24,506 bases of DNA from Veillonellaceae bacterium SB90 (GCA_902364065.1 CABJCJ010000007.1:1-24506), one strand, 5' to 3'; positions 1 to 8,778 are shown, counted from the stretch's first letter. Program-made: numbers and translations. Notes: generated from the letters alone by a model not told the origin.

Positions 1-3
1 CTA

Positions 4-26
4 CCCCCAGTTGAACTGGGGGTTTT
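4..26 (+). terminator. Hairpin with T-run at the left edge, possible terminator of a gene to the left
   Basis: A CCCCCAG / CTGGGGG stem with a five-base loop is followed directly by TTTT on the plus strand. It would terminate a plus-strand gene lying left of the window and converging on yfmM. No such gene is visible here, so it could equally be the structured end of a mobile element. Confidence 0.45.
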
Positions 27-50
27 GTCATGCCTAATCGGTGCACAATG

Positions 51-85
51 AAAAAGACACATGGCGGCTGCAACCGTCACGTGTC
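51..85 (-). terminator. Rho-independent terminator, probably for yfmM
   Basis: Read on the minus strand, GACACGTG pairs with CATGTGTC (one G-T pair) and, after one mismatch, CGG pairs with CCG. The hairpin is followed by TTTTTC. It lies about 160 nt beyond the yfmM stop. The stretch between, 86 to 245, is AT-rich and holds no gene that I can see. Confidence 0.7.
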
Positions 86-245
86 CTGATCTTGCGATAC
101 GATACATGCTGACTCATAACCGCATTCTCTCATGACGGTTCTTTATCTTTCTCTTACATTTGCATTATAACACATCTTGTTCAAGAATCCTGCCAGCATA
201 TCCTATATTTATGATATTTTCTTCTTTTTTGGACAAACACATGTG

Positions 246-1802
246 TCAGATGATCTTCGTCGACCAGCCCTCGATGTTCCAGACAGCATCCACGAGGTCT
301 TCGTAAAAGTCCGGTTCATGCGAGACGAGCAAAAGCGTACCCTTGTACTCTTTCAGCGCACGCTTGAGCTCTTTTTTTGCCTCCACATCAAGATGATTCG
401 TCGGCTCGTCGAGCACGAGCAGATTGACCGGCTTCTGCATGATCTTGGCCAGGCGGACCTTGGCGGCCTCACCGCCAGAGAGCGCCGTCATCTTCGTCGT
501 GATGTGCTCATTCGTCAGGCCGCACGAAGCGAGCGCCGCGCGCACCTCGAAATTCGACATGCCCGGATATTCCTGCCAGAGCTCCTCCAGCGCCGTATTC
601 ATGTTCCCCTTGGCTTCCTCCTGCTCGAAATAGCCGACGGAAACAAACTCGCCCTGTTCGAGCTCGCCCGAGATGGGCGGAATCAGGCCGAGCATGGTCT
701 TCAGGAGCGTCGACTTGCCGAGGCCATTCGTGCCGCGGATGGCGATTTTCTTATTGCGCTCTACCTTGATGTCGACTGGTTTCGTCAGCGGCGTATCGTA
801 ACCGAGCACAAGGCGTCTGGCCTCGATGACAAAGCGCGACGGCGTGCGGTCCGGCTGGAAATGGAAGTGCGGTTTCGGCTTCTCCTGGCGCTTCGTCAGG
901 ACCTCCATCTTGTCGAGCTTCTTCTGGCGGCTGTTGGCCATGCCACGCGTCGCGACACGTGCCTTGTTGCGCTGGATGAAGTCCTGCTCCTTCTTGATTT
1001 CGGCCTGCTGGCGTTCGTAGGCGGCTTCTTCCTGACGGCGCTTGAGTGCGGCCATCTCCTCGAATTTCTCATAGCTGCCCGTGTAGCGCGTGAGCTTGAG
1101 GTTGTCAACATGCCAGATCACATTCGTCACGGCGTTGAGGAACGGCACATCGTGCGAGATCACGATAAAGGCGTTCTCATAATTCTGCAGGTAGTTCGTC
1201 AGCCAGCTGATATGCTCGGCATCGAGGTAATTCGTCGGCTCGTCGAGCAGCAGTATCTCCGGGTTCTCGAGCAGGAGCTTCGTCAAAAGCACCTTCGTGC
1301 GCTGGCCGCCCGATAGCTCGTCGACCCTGCGCTCGAGGCCGATGTCCCTGAGGCCCAGGCCGCCCGCGACTTCCTCGATCCGCGCATCGATGGTGTAATA
1401 ACTGCCGGCATCGAGGATGTCCTGGATGTCGCCGACATCCTTCATGAGCTGATCCATCTCCTCGGGCGAGGCCTCGCCCATCTTGTCATAGACCGCCAGC
1501 ATCTCCTGCTCGAGCTGCACAAGGTGGTCAAATGCCGTGCGCAGCGTCTCGCGGATCGTCATGCCTGCCTTGAGCTCGGCATGCTGGTCAAGGTAGCCGA
1601 CCTTCGTGCGCTTCGCCCAGGTCACGGTCCCCGCATCCGGCGTCAGCTTGCCCGTGATGATGGACATGAATGTGGATTTGCCCTCGCCGTTCGCACCGAC
1701 GAGTGCCACATGTTCCCCCTTGAGCAGGCGGAACGATACATCTTCAAAAATCTCCCGGCCACCGTAACTGTGGGACAGATGGGATACTTCCAATACGCTC
1801 AT
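246..1802 (-). CDS. yfmM: ABC-F family ATPase, YfmM-like
   Basis: This is a soluble protein of 518 residues with two ABC ATPase domains and no membrane segment, the ABC-F architecture. Members act on the ribosome (translation factors or antibiotic-protection proteins). Domain 1 has Walker A GANGEGKST (36-44), signature LSGGQ (163-167) and Walker B LLLDEPTNYLD (184-194). A charged Lys/Arg/Glu-rich linker (about 250-310) is the usual P-site tRNA interaction motif. Domain 2 has GTNGLGKST (357-365), LSGGE (441-445) and LVLDEPTNHLD (462-472). Length and overall sequence resemble Bacillus YfmM as I remember it; the symbol is by resemblance. I chose the internal ATG because GGAAG lies just upstream; the longer frame to 1868 would start inside the promoter region. 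It follows leuS but has its own promoter and terminator. Nothing points specifically to antibiotic resistance. Confidence 0.93.
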   Translation of the reverse strand: MSVLEVSHLSHSYGGREIFEDVSFRLLKGEHVALVGANGEGKSTFMSIITGKLTPDAGTVTWAKRTKVGYLDQHAELKAGMTIRETLRTAFDHLVQLEQEMLAVYDKMGEASPEEMDQLMKDVGDIQDILDAGSYYTIDARIEEVAGGLGLRDIGLERRVDELSGGQRTKVLLTKLLLENPEILLLDEPTNYLDAEHISWLTNYLQNYENAFIVISHDVPFLNAVTNVIWHVDNLKLTRYTGSYEKFEEMAALKRRQEEAAYERQQAEIKKEQDFIQRNKARVATRGMANSRQKKLDKMEVLTKRQEKPKPHFHFQPDRTPSRFVIEARRLVLGYDTPLTKPVDIKVERNKKIAIRGTNGLGKSTLLKTMLGLIPPISGELEQGEFVSVGYFEQEEAKGNMNTALEELWQEYPGMSNFEVRAALASCGLTNEHITTKMTALSGGEAAKVRLAKIMQKPVNLLVLDEPTNHLDVEAKKELKRALKEYKGTLLLVSHEPDFYEDLVDAVWNIEGWSTKII

Positions 1803-1873
1803 GTTCTCTTCCTTTCTTGGCTCTTTGGCCCCTGACCTGGCATTCCTGCCGCCCGTTTCGTAAAACAAAAATT

Positions 1874-1882
1874 AGTATATCA
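1874..1882 (-). promoter_or_regulatory. Extended -10 promoter of yfmM
   Basis: On the minus strand TGATATACT is an extended -10 element (TGn plus TATACT). No good -35 is present at 17 bp. It lies about 70 nt upstream of the chosen yfmM start and downstream of the leuS terminator, which fits an independent yfmM transcript. Confidence 0.5.
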
Positions 1883-1933
1883 TATCCCCGGTTGCGGAGA
1901 AAGTCTTTCTTGCGAGTCCCTGGTATCACAATG

Positions 1934-1974
1934 AAAATGCCGCAGCCGGTCGTTTTGACCAGATGCGGCATTTT
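1934..1974 (-). terminator. Terminator between leuS and yfmM
   Basis: AAAATGCCGCA pairs perfectly with TGCGGCATTTT, and a second small helix GGTC/GACC sits in the loop. On the minus strand the stem ends in TTTTC about 30 nt after the leuS stop. The A and T arms make it structurally symmetric, but only minus-strand transcription reaches it here. Confidence 0.8.
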
Positions 1975-2004
1975 CTATAAGCGGCCAGGCAGCCTGCTGA
2001 CGGC

Positions 2005-4485
2005 TCAGCCCTTGACCACGATATTGACAAGCTTCTTCGGCACGCAGATGACCTTGACGATTTCCTTGCCAGCCGTGAGCTCCTGCGTGCGCGGCAGCTT
2101 CATGGCGATTTCCTGCATGCCCGCGCGGTCCGTATCGGCAGGGATCGTGATCTTGTCGCGGACCTTGCCGTTGATCTGCAGCACGATCTCAATTTCATCG
2201 AGCTTCGTGGCCGCTTCATCGTAAGCAGGCCATTTCTGCTGATGGACGCTGCCCTGACCGGCGAACAGGCGACTCCAGAGCTCTTCCGTAATGTGCGGGG
2301 CAAACGGGGCCAGGAGCTTGATGAGGTTCTCGGCCACCTCGCGGGCGAGGCCGGCGTTGAGCTCCTTGTCCTGGAAGCCATAGAAGGCATTGACGAGCTC
2401 CATGATGGACGATACGGCCGTATTGAACATGAAGCGGTCGCGCACGTCCTCCGTAACCTTGCGGATCGTCACATGCAGGACGCGGCGCAGATCTTTCTCG
2501 TCCTTCGTGAGCTTCGTGATGTCGTACTTCTCCGGGCCGTTCTTGATGGCGTCTTCGAAGTGGCCGAGGATGCGCCAGACGCGGTTGAGGAAGCGGTACG
2601 AGCCCTCGACGCCCTGGTCGCTCCACTCGAGGTCGCGGTCGACCGGTGCGGCGAACAGGATGAAGAGGCGTGCTGTATCGGCGCCATACTTCGCAATGAT
2701 TTCCTCCGGCGAAACGACATTGCCCTTGGACTTCGACATCTTCGAGCCGTCCTTGAGGACCATGCCCTGTGTCAGGAGGTTCGTGAACGGTTCATCGAAG
2801 TCGACGAGGCCGGCGTCGTGCAGCACCTTCGTGAAGAAGCGTGAGTACAGGAGATGCAGGATGGCGTGCTCGATGCCGCCGATGTACTGGTCGACAGGTG
2901 CCCAGTAGTTGACCTTGTCCTTGGCGAACGGCTCCTTGTCGTTGTGCGGATCTGTATAGCGCAGATAGTACCACGAAGAGCAGATGAACGTATCCATCGT
3001 ATCCGTCTCACGCGTCGCATCGGCGCCGCACTTCGGGCACTTGCAGTGGACGAAGCTCTCACTCGACGCGAGCGGCGAGAGCGAGCCCTGCTCAAACGAA
3101 ACGTCCTCCGGCAGCATGACCGGCAGGTCTTTTTCCGGCATGAGGACTTCGCCGCAGTGCGGGCAGTTGATGACCGGGATTGGTGCGCCCCAGTAACGCT
3201 GGCGCGAGATGAGCCAATCACGCAGGCGGAAGTTGACGCGGCGCTTGCCGAAGCCTTCCTTCTCGGCCTTGTCCATGATGCCCTTCATAGCAGCCTTGAT
3301 ATCGAGCCCCGTGAATTCCGCGGAATTGACGAGCACGCCGTCCTTGTCCGTGTAGGCTTCCGTCATCTCCTCGAGCTTGAGCTCGTGGTCACGCGGCTGC
3401 AGCGTGATGATTTTCGGGATGTCGTACTTCGTCGCGAACATCCAGTCACGCGAATCCTCGGACGGCACGCCGATGACGGCGCCCGTGCCGTAGTCGGCGA
3501 GGACGTAGTTCGTGACCCAGATCTGCACCTTCTTGCCATTGAACGGGTTGATGCAGTAAGCGCCCGTAAAGATGCCTTCCTTCTCGGACTCGCTCGACGT
3601 GCGCTCAATCTCACTCTGATTGCGCGTGCGCTTGACAAAAGCCTGGATCTCCTCGGCCTTCGGATTGTTCTCGCAGATCTTGTCGACGAGCGGATGCTCG
3701 GCAGCGAGCGCGAGGAACGTGATGCCGTAGACCGTATCGGGACGCGTCGTGTAGGCGGCAATCGAGGTGCCGAGCTCTGGTGCCTCAAGGTTGAACTCGA
3801 GGCCTTCGCTGCGGCCGATCCAGTTGTCCTGCATCGTCTTGACGCGCTCCGGCCAGCCCTTGAGCTTGTCGAGGTCCTTTAAGAGCACATCGGCATAATC
3901 CGTGATCTTGAGGAACCACTGCGAGAGATCCTTCTTGTGAACCTCATGGTCGCAGCGCCAGCATTTGCCGTCGATGACCTGCTCATTGGCAAGCACCGTA
4001 CCGCAGGTGTCGCACCAGTTGACCGATGCCTTTTTCTTGTAGGCGAGGCCGCGCTTGTAGAAGAGCTCAAACAGCCACTGCGTCCACTTGTAGTACGACG
4101 GATCGCACGTCTTGACCTCGCGGTCCCAGTCATAGGAAAGACCAAGCTTCTTCTGCTGCTTCTCCATGTTCTCGATGTTGCTGTACGTCCAGTCGGCCGG
4201 CTTGACGCCGTGCTTGATGGCGGCATTCTCAGCAGGCATGCCGAAGGAGTCGAAGCCCATCGGGTGCAGGACGTTGAAGCCCTCCATCGTCTTGTAGCGC
4301 GCCATGACATCGCCGATGGCGTAGTTGCGCACATGGCCCATGTGCAGATTGCCCGACGGATACGGGAACATCTCAAGTGCGTAATACTTCGGGCGGTTGG
4401 GGTCGGCTTCCGTCTTGTAGACCTCTTCCGCTTCCCATTTCTGCTGCCATTTCGACTCGATGTCCTGCGGCGAATATCTTTCCAT
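2005..4485 (-). CDS. leuS: Leucyl-tRNA synthetase
   Basis: Class Ia aminoacyl-tRNA synthetase that charges tRNA-Leu with leucine in the cytoplasm. The 826 residues are normal for bacterial LeuRS. The HIGH signature is HMGH (48-51) and KMSKS is at 582-586. The CP1 editing domain lies between, with the T-rich TTRPDTVYG and the [15 protein letters not shown] motifs that hydrolyse mischarged tRNA. Cysteine pairs (CDTCG, CWRC, CPHCG, CPKCG) form zinc-binding knuckles. The C-terminal domain ends in [12 protein letters not shown]. The start has a perfect AGGAGG nine bases upstream. A leucine T-box leader with its own promoter precedes the gene, so expression should rise when tRNA-Leu is uncharged. 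Confidence 0.98.
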   Translation of the reverse strand: MERYSPQDIESKWQQKWEAEEVYKTEADPNRPKYYALEMFPYPSGNLHMGHVRNYAIGDVMARYKTMEGFNVLHPMGFDSFGMPAENAAIKHGVKPADWTYSNIENMEKQQKKLGLSYDWDREVKTCDPSYYKWTQWLFELFYKRGLAYKKKASVNWCDTCGTVLANEQVIDGKCWRCDHEVHKKDLSQWFLKITDYADVLLKDLDKLKGWPERVKTMQDNWIGRSEGLEFNLEAPELGTSIAAYTTRPDTVYGITFLALAAEHPLVDKICENNPKAEEIQAFVKRTRNQSEIERTSSESEKEGIFTGAYCINPFNGKKVQIWVTNYVLADYGTGAVIGVPSEDSRDWMFATKYDIPKIITLQPRDHELKLEEMTEAYTDKDGVLVNSAEFTGLDIKAAMKGIMDKAEKEGFGKRRVNFRLRDWLISRQRYWGAPIPVINCPHCGEVLMPEKDLPVMLPEDVSFEQGSLSPLASSESFVHCKCPKCGADATRETDTMDTFICSSWYYLRYTDPHNDKEPFAKDKVNYWAPVDQYIGGIEHAILHLLYSRFFTKVLHDAGLVDFDEPFTNLLTQGMVLKDGSKMSKSKGNVVSPEEIIAKYGADTARLFILFAAPVDRDLEWSDQGVEGSYRFLNRVWRILGHFEDAIKNGPEKYDITKLTKDEKDLRRVLHVTIRKVTEDVRDRFMFNTAVSSIMELVNAFYGFQDKELNAGLAREVAENLIKLLAPFAPHITEELWSRLFAGQGSVHQQKWPAYDEAATKLDEIEIVLQINGKVRDKITIPADTDRAGMQEIAMKLPRTQELTAGKEIVKVICVPKKLVNIVVKG

Positions 4486-4505
4486 GCTGATTTCCTCCTA
4501 AAAAC

Positions 4506-4753
4506 AAAAAGTCCCCGGCCGTCTTTTCAGACAGCCAGGGACGATGATTCGCGGTACCACCCTGCTTGATGCCGAAGCATCCTCTCGGTGCCGTAACGTG
4601 GCAGGCGTCAGCCGTTTCCTTCCAAAAGGGTTTCCCAGCTGCTCCTCCGCAGCGAGTTCAGCGTTTCGTGTCACCGGCTCACACCTGCCGCCGGTTCTCT
4701 TTGGGCGTTCCGCGCCTACTGCTCTGCATCCAAGGATTTTACGTGTTTACATA
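4506..4753 (-). promoter_or_regulatory. T-box riboswitch leader of leuS (leucine, CUC specifier)
   Basis: On the minus strand the conserved T-box core AGGGTGGTACCGCG (around 4551-4564) is followed by a terminator hairpin (arms in 4511-4542) and TTTTT. The T-box UGGU bulge matches a tRNA ending ACCA, which fits tRNA-Leu (A73). The base of stem I pairs GCAG with CTGC; the specifier loop has AGTA on its 5' side and GAACTC on its 3' side, giving CUC (Leu) as the specifier codon. The specifier assignment is from inspection of the fold. Uncharged tRNA-Leu would stabilise the antiterminator and allow leuS transcription. Confidence 0.93.
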
Positions 4754-4759
4754 TGATTT

Positions 4760-4788
4760 ATTATAGCGGGGAACGCGCCTGCCGTCAA
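4760..4788 (-). promoter_or_regulatory. Sigma-A promoter of the leuS T-box transcript
   Basis: TTGACG, a 17-base spacer and TATAAT on the minus strand: -35 at 4783-4788 and -10 at 4760-4765. Transcription should start near 4753, at the 5' end of the T-box leader. The -35 overlaps the TGA stop of the upstream YitT-family gene. Confidence 0.85.
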
Positions 4789-5732
4789 CTGTTTCCCGCA
4801 TCCCGGCCGCTCCCCGTCTGAAAGGCCAGCTGCTTTTCGTGCGTCTGCCTCCATTTGCGCCGTGCATCCTCGTAGCTCTCGCATTCGAGCGTGAAGCCCT
4901 TGCCCGATACCTCGGAGGTATCCGAGACAATCATGAAGGCCTGCGGGTCATGATGATCGACAATCGTCTTGACGCGGCTGACCTGCGTGAGGCTCACGAC
5001 GACGAAGAGGATGTTCTTCGGTTCCTCGGCGAAGCCGCCGCGGCCGTCGATGAACGTTGCGCCGCGATGCACATTCTCCATGATGTCCGCACAGATGGTC
5101 TTGGCCTGCGGCGAGACGATGACGATGGATTTCTCGCGATTGAGGCCGGCGGCCACGCGGTTCGTGAGCTCAGCCGTCACATAAATCGACACAAGGCTGA
5201 ACAGGGCCACTTCGATGCCAAACAGGACCATGGACCCGATGATGATAAGGAAGTTCAACAGGAAGACGACCGTACCGACATCAATCGAATAATATTTTTT
5301 CGTGATGGCGGCGATGACGTCGAGTCCGCCGGTATTGGCGTTCGAGCGGAAGACCATGCCAAAGCCCGCGCCGGCGAGCACGCCGCCGAAAATCGAATTG
5401 AGCATCGGGTCTGCACATACGTTCCAATCCACCATGAAGTGCGTCGCATCGAGGATGATGGAGAGCACGACCGTGCCAAAGATCGTATCAGCGGCATAGA
5501 GCTTGCCGAATACATGATAGGCCAGATAAAGGATTGGCAGATTGTAGACGATATTCTGCATGCCGACGGGCAGTCCCGCCAAATAGTAAACAATGAGTGC
5601 AATACCACTTAGACCGCCCGTCATCAGATGGGCCGGTATCAAAAACAAGTTGAAGCCCAGGCAGACAAGCGTGCAGCCGATCGTGATCTGAGCATAACGT
5701 GCCGTGTGTTTCCGCAAAGCATTCTTGACCAT
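4785..5732 (-). CDS. YitT family membrane protein (DUF161 / DUF2179)
   Basis: An integral membrane protein of 315 residues. Hydrophobic segments lie at about 13-33, 37-53, 61-76, 83-99, 109-127, 149-171 and 174-195. The family motif NTGGLDVIAAI is at 133-143. A soluble C-terminal domain (about 200-290, with the FIDGRGGF segment at 227-234) matches the DUF2179 domain usual in YitT proteins. The transport substrate or function of the family is not established, so I give no symbol. The start has AGGGG nine bases upstream. It lies 34 nt after the nif3-like gene and is probably co-transcribed with trmK and nif3. Its last codons carry the -35 of the next transcript. Confidence 0.92.
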   Translation of the reverse strand: MVKNALRKHTARYAQITIGCTLVCLGFNLFLIPAHLMTGGLSGIALIVYYLAGLPVGMQNIVYNLPILYLAYHVFGKLYAADTIFGTVVLSIILDATHFMVDWNVCADPMLNSIFGGVLAGAGFGMVFRSNANTGGLDVIAAITKKYYSIDVGTVVFLLNFLIIIGSMVLFGIEVALFSLVSIYVTAELTNRVAAGLNREKSIVIVSPQAKTICADIMENVHRGATFIDGRGGFAEEPKNILFVVVSLTQVSRVKTIVDHHDPQAFMIVSDTSEVSGKGFTLECESYEDARRKWRQTHEKQLAFQTGSGRDAGNS

Positions 5733-5766
5733 ACAATATTCCCCTGCTTTCTCCGACGCATAATCG

Positions 5767-6576
5767 TCAGGCTAATTCAAAGAAATCACGGGAAGACTGG
5801 TCCTCAAGGACCCGGACCTCGCCCGGTACCTGCTGAAGTTCCTGGCGCAGACGCGCCGCCAGTGCACTGACCACGGGGAATTCCGTGCCGAAATGGCCGG
5901 CATCGATGAGGTGCATGCCGAGTTCCGCTGCCTGCTGGGCGTCGTGATACTTGACATCGCCCGTCACGTAAACGTCGGCTCCCATCATGGCCGCCTTGCC
6001 GATGAATTCTGCACCGGCACCGCTGCAGAGCGCGACCCTACGCACGGGGCGGGCGCCGGCATCCACGAAACGCACGTGCTGTGTCGGCAGTGCCTCGCGC
6101 ACCTTTGCCGCAAAGTCGCGGATGGTCATGGGCGCTGGCAGGAAGCCGATGCGCCCGAGGCTCTCGGCCGCGCCGTCTTCATGCTGCTCCGTGATGATGA
6201 AGCTCGAAAGCTTTGAAAGGCCGATGGCATTTGCCAGCACATCGTTGACGCCGCCCTGTGCGATGTCGAGATTCGTATGCGCCGCCACGACGGCGATATC
6301 ATGCTTCAGCAGGACGGACAGACGATGGCCAAGCGGCAGATCCGTGCGCAGCTTCTTGAGCGGATGAAAGATGAGCGGATGATGGGCAACGATGAGTTTC
6401 GCGCCCTGCTCGATGGCCTGATGAACGACTTCATCACTGACATCGAGCGCCACGAGGATCCTGCCGACCTCCTGTGCCGGGCTGCCGACCAAAAGACCGG
6501 GATTGTCCCATTCCTCCGCCAGATGCCTGGGTGCGATGCGCTCGATGGCATCGAGTATGACTTGACATTTTACCAC
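5767..6576 (-). CDS. Nif3-like dinuclear metal centre protein (YqfO/YbgI family)
   Basis: A NIF3 family protein of 269 residues. Family members bind two metal ions; some are proposed GTP cyclohydrolase I type 2-like enzymes, but the role remains uncertain. Metal-ligand motifs are visible: AHHPLIFHP (His65, His66), AHTNLD (His100, Asp104) and near the C-terminus DAGHFGTEF (His and Glu). It is the short form, without the roughly 100-residue inserted domain of Bacillus YqfO. The start is GTG: GGAGG lies ten bases upstream, and the frame overlaps the end of trmK by seven bases, which suggests translational coupling. The trmK-nif3 order is conserved in Firmicutes after rpoD. Confidence 0.93.
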   Translation of the reverse strand: MVKCQVILDAIERIAPRHLAEEWDNPGLLVGSPAQEVGRILVALDVSDEVVHQAIEQGAKLIVAHHPLIFHPLKKLRTDLPLGHRLSVLLKHDIAVVAAHTNLDIAQGGVNDVLANAIGLSKLSSFIITEQHEDGAAESLGRIGFLPAPMTIRDFAAKVREALPTQHVRFVDAGARPVRRVALCSGAGAEFIGKAAMMGADVYVTGDVKYHDAQQAAELGMHLIDAGHFGTEFPVVSALAARLRQELQQVPGEVRVLEDQSSRDFFELA

Positions 6577-7256
6577 GATAAACGCGCCTCCAACTCTTTG
6601 ATGCGATCTTTTACTTTCTGATACTTCTTGGAGGACAGGGCCCGCTTGCTCTTTTCCATGCCGATGGCCACGCGCCGCTGCTGGAACAGCAGCGATTCGA
6701 TGTGATGGCGCAGAAGCGGCGGCTTCTTTTCCCAGAGCACGGGTCCGATCTCCAGCAGGATCTCCTCCGGCATCTTGCGCTTGCCGCGTTCGGCCTTGAT
6801 GATCTCATAGATGCGGCCATCCGCGATGGCCAACGACTCGTCGACGATATGCCAGTGGCTGTGATAGAGCCAGCGGCGCAGTTCGGCTGCTGCGCTCTGA
6901 GGCTGCAGAATCAGTGTCGTAAGCTTCGCGACGACATCCTGTGATGCGTTCAGGATGTCCGTCATGAGCACGCCGCCCATGCCGGCGATGCAGACCGTAT
7001 CCACCTCACCCGGCTTCACGGTGGCGAGTCCGTCGCCGAGGCGCACGGAGATCTTGTCCATGAGCCCGGCTTCCCGGACCGTGCGGTTCGCAGCCTCGAA
7101 GGGGCCGGCATTCTTGTCGCTGGCCACGACAAAATCCGCTTTTCCCGCCTGGACGAGCGCGATGGACAGGTACCCGTGATCGGTGCCGATATCCGCCACG
7201 CGGCTGCCCTCCGGAACAAAGTCGGCCAACGCTTGCAGTCGATCATCAAGATGCAT
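6570..7256 (-). CDS. trmK: tRNA (adenine(22)-N1)-methyltransferase TrmK
   Basis: A Rossmann-fold SAM-dependent methyltransferase that makes m1A22 in the D-arm of certain tRNAs. The SAM-binding motif ADIGTDHGYLSIAL is near residues 20-33. The family-specific IAGMGG motif follows near 90, and a basic, coiled C-terminal extension (SKRALSSKKYQKVKDRIKEL) is typical of TrmK. Length 228 is usual. GGGGGA lies seven bases before the ATG. It overlaps the nif3-like gene, and the pair sits downstream of rpoD as in Bacillus. Here a tRNA-Asn cassette with terminator is placed between rpoD and trmK, so trmK probably uses its own promoter. Confidence 0.95.
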   Translation of the reverse strand: MHLDDRLQALADFVPEGSRVADIGTDHGYLSIALVQAGKADFVVASDKNAGPFEAANRTVREAGLMDKISVRLGDGLATVKPGEVDTVCIAGMGGVLMTDILNASQDVVAKLTTLILQPQSAAAELRRWLYHSHWHIVDESLAIADGRIYEIIKAERGKRKMPEEILLEIGPVLWEKKPPLLRHHIESLLFQQRRVAIGMEKSKRALSSKKYQKVKDRIKELEARLSW

Positions 7257-7287
7257 GAGGAAGTCCCCCTTTTCAGACTATGACACT

Positions 7288-7316
7288 ATCATAACATAAC
7301 AAAAAGGGTGTAACAA
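7288..7316 (-). promoter_or_regulatory. Candidate trmK promoter overlapping the tRNA terminator
   Basis: Minus-strand TTGTTA (7311-7316), 17 bases, then TATGAT (7288-7293). The -35 lies inside the tRNA-Asn terminator hairpin. The match is moderate, but trmK needs a promoter if that terminator is efficient. Confidence 0.45.
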
Positions 7317-7329
7317 CTGTTACACCCTT
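7301..7329 (-). terminator. Terminator of tRNA-Asn
   Basis: AAGGGTGTAACA pairs with TGTTACACCCTT and is followed by TTTTTG on the minus strand, ten bases after the tRNA 3' end. It should separate the tRNA transcript from trmK. Confidence 0.85.
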
Positions 7330-7339
7330 ACAATGCTTA

Positions 7340-7415
7340 TGGCTCCTCGAGCAGGATTCGAACCTGCGACAGCCTGATTAACAGTCAGGTGCTCTACCGG
7401 CTGAGCTATCGAGGA
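7340..7415 (-). tRNA. tRNA-Asn (anticodon GTT)
   Basis: A 76-nt cloverleaf on the minus strand. The acceptor stem is TCCTCGA/TCGAGGA, followed by discriminator G and an encoded CCA. The anticodon loop is CTGTTAA within CCTGA/TCAGG, giving anticodon GTT (Asn). The T-arm carries GGTTCGAATCC. Position 22 is G, so by the known A22 rule it should not itself be a TrmK substrate. It has its own consensus promoter and terminator. Confidence 0.98.
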
Positions 7416-7433
7416 ATATCAACAACAGATATT

Positions 7434-7462
7434 ATTATAGGGTGTGTACAGGGATATGTCAA
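7434..7462 (-). promoter_or_regulatory. Consensus sigma-A promoter of tRNA-Asn
   Basis: On the minus strand TTGACA (7457-7462), a 17-base spacer and TATAAT (7434-7439). Both hexamers are perfect. Transcription should start near 7427, about 12 nt before the mature tRNA 5' end. Confidence 0.93.
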
Positions 7463-7583
7463 TACCTGCCGACAAAAAAATTGTCCTGTTCCATCTGGCA
7501 AATATACGTCATGGCCAGAACATCCAGCGCCGGTCTCCCGCTTTCCTGTGTCAGAAACGCAAAAAATTTTTTTTAGTTGATAC

Positions 7584-7627
7584 AAAAAATAACCTGTTCC
7601 ATGCCAAACATGAAACAGGTTATTTTT
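7584..7627 (-). terminator. Terminator of the dnaG-rpoD transcript
   Basis: A 19-bp stem with one mismatch (AAAAATAACCTGTT.CATG paired with CATG.AACAGGTTATTTTT) and a five-base loop. On the minus strand it ends in TTTTTT, about 25 nt after the rpoD stop. The A and T arms would also let it stop plus-strand transcription. Confidence 0.88.
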
Positions 7628-7650
7628 ATGCACGAATCTCAAATCCTGAC

Positions 7651-8778
7651 TCAGTCCAGGAAATCCTTGAGCTTGCGGCTGCGGCTCGGATGGCGCAGCT
7701 TGCGCAGGGCCTTGGCCTCAATCTGGCGGATGCGCTCGCGCGTGACACCGAAATTCTGGCCGACCTCTTCGAGCGTGCGGGCACGGCCATCGTCGAGTCC
7801 GAAGCGCAGACGCAGAACCTTTTCCTCACGCGGCGTCAGCGTATCGAGGACGTCCTCGAGCTGTTCCTTGAGCAGCATGAATGAAGCCGCATCGGCAGGT
7901 GCCGTTGCATCCTGGTCTTCGATGAAATCGCCGAGATGCGAATCCTCTTCCTCGCCGATTGGCGTCTCGAGCGACACCGGTTCCTGCGCGATCTTCATGA
8001 TCTCGCGCACGCGCTCGACGCTGATCTCCATTTCCTTGGCGATTTCCTCCGGGGTCGGTTCACGTCCGAGCTGCTGCAGGAGCTGGCGCGACACGCGGAT
8101 GAGCTTGTTGATCGTCTCGACCATGTGTACCGGGATGCGGATGGTACGGGCCTGGTCCGCGATGGCGCGCGTGATGGCCTGACGGATCCACCAGGTCGCA
8201 TACGTACTGAATTTATAGCCCTTGTTGTAATCGAATTTCTCCACGGCCTTGATGAGGCCCAGGTTGCCTTCCTGAATGAGATCCAGGAAGAGCATGCCGC
8301 GGCCGACATAGCGTTTGGCGATGCTGACGACCAGGCGCAGGTTAGCTTCCGCCAGGCGCTTCTGGGCTTCTTCATCACCAGCCTCCATGCGTTTGGCCAG
8401 TGCAACCTCTTCTTCTGCTGTCAACAGGGGGACGCGGCCGATTTCCTTGAGGTACATGCGCACAGGATCATCGATGCTGACACCTTCCGGTACGCTGAGG
8501 TCGATTTCCACATCTTCGTCAGCTTTGTCCACATCCATATCCACATCGTCATCATGGGAATCGCTGTTGGAATCATCCACGATCTCGATGCCACGCTTGC
8601 TGAACATATCGTACATGGCGTCAATCTCATCCGGCGACAGATCCTGCGTCTGCAGGGCATCCACCAACTCTCCATATGTCAGCGTGCCACCATTCTTCTT
8701 TCCCTTCGATAACAGGCTCTCTATGATCTCAGAGCTGCGGCTCTTGCCAGCAGCCTTTGCGGTCTTCTTTTCAGCCAT
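7651..8778 (-). CDS. rpoD: Primary RNA polymerase sigma factor (sigma-70/SigA)
   Basis: The vegetative sigma factor, which directs RNA polymerase to -35/-10 promoters such as those seen in this window. Region 1.1 occupies the N-terminus. An acidic Asp-rich linker follows at about 68-93. Region 1.2 begins near [11 protein letters not shown] (104). Regions 2.1-2.4 include [11 protein letters not shown] and [17 protein letters not shown] (190-206). Region 3 spans about 225-290. Region 4.2 has the helix-turn-helix [19 protein letters not shown] (336-354). At 375 residues it has the short Firmicutes SigA form without the long insertion of proteobacterial RpoD. GGGGGC lies six bases before the ATG. 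It is 47 nt downstream of dnaG. Confidence 0.98.
   Translation of the reverse strand: MAEKKTAKAAGKSRSSEIIESLLSKGKKNGGTLTYGELVDALQTQDLSPDEIDAMYDMFSKRGIEIVDDSNSDSHDDDVDMDVDKADEDVEIDLSVPEGVSIDDPVRMYLKEIGRVPLLTAEEEVALAKRMEAGDEEAQKRLAEANLRLVVSIAKRYVGRGMLFLDLIQEGNLGLIKAVEKFDYNKGYKFSTYATWWIRQAITRAIADQARTIRIPVHMVETINKLIRVSRQLLQQLGREPTPEEIAKEMEISVERVREIMKIAQEPVSLETPIGEEEDSHLGDFIEDQDATAPADAASFMLLKEQLEDVLDTLTPREEKVLRLRFGLDDGRARTLEEVGQNFGVTRERIRQIEAKALRKLRHPSRSRKLKDFLD

Noticed and set aside
177..1316. Plus-strand open frame of 379 codons opposite yfmM
   Set aside because: It is antisense to a clear ABC-F gene, has low-complexity Leu/Arg/His-rich composition and no recognisable domain or ribosome site.
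2854..3882. Plus-strand open frame of 342 codons opposite leuS
   Set aside because: Antisense shadow of a GC-rich synthetase gene; Arg/Asp/Leu-rich, no family resemblance.
7406..7884. Small open frames on both strands between the tRNA and rpoD
   Set aside because: They run through the tRNA promoter, the rpoD terminator arms and the rpoD 3' end; the peptide [14 protein letters not shown] is only translation of the hairpin.
7936..8712. Plus-strand open frame of 258 codons opposite rpoD
   Set aside because: Mirrors the conserved sigma-factor gene; the His/Ile/Asp-rich stretch is the antisense of its acidic linker.
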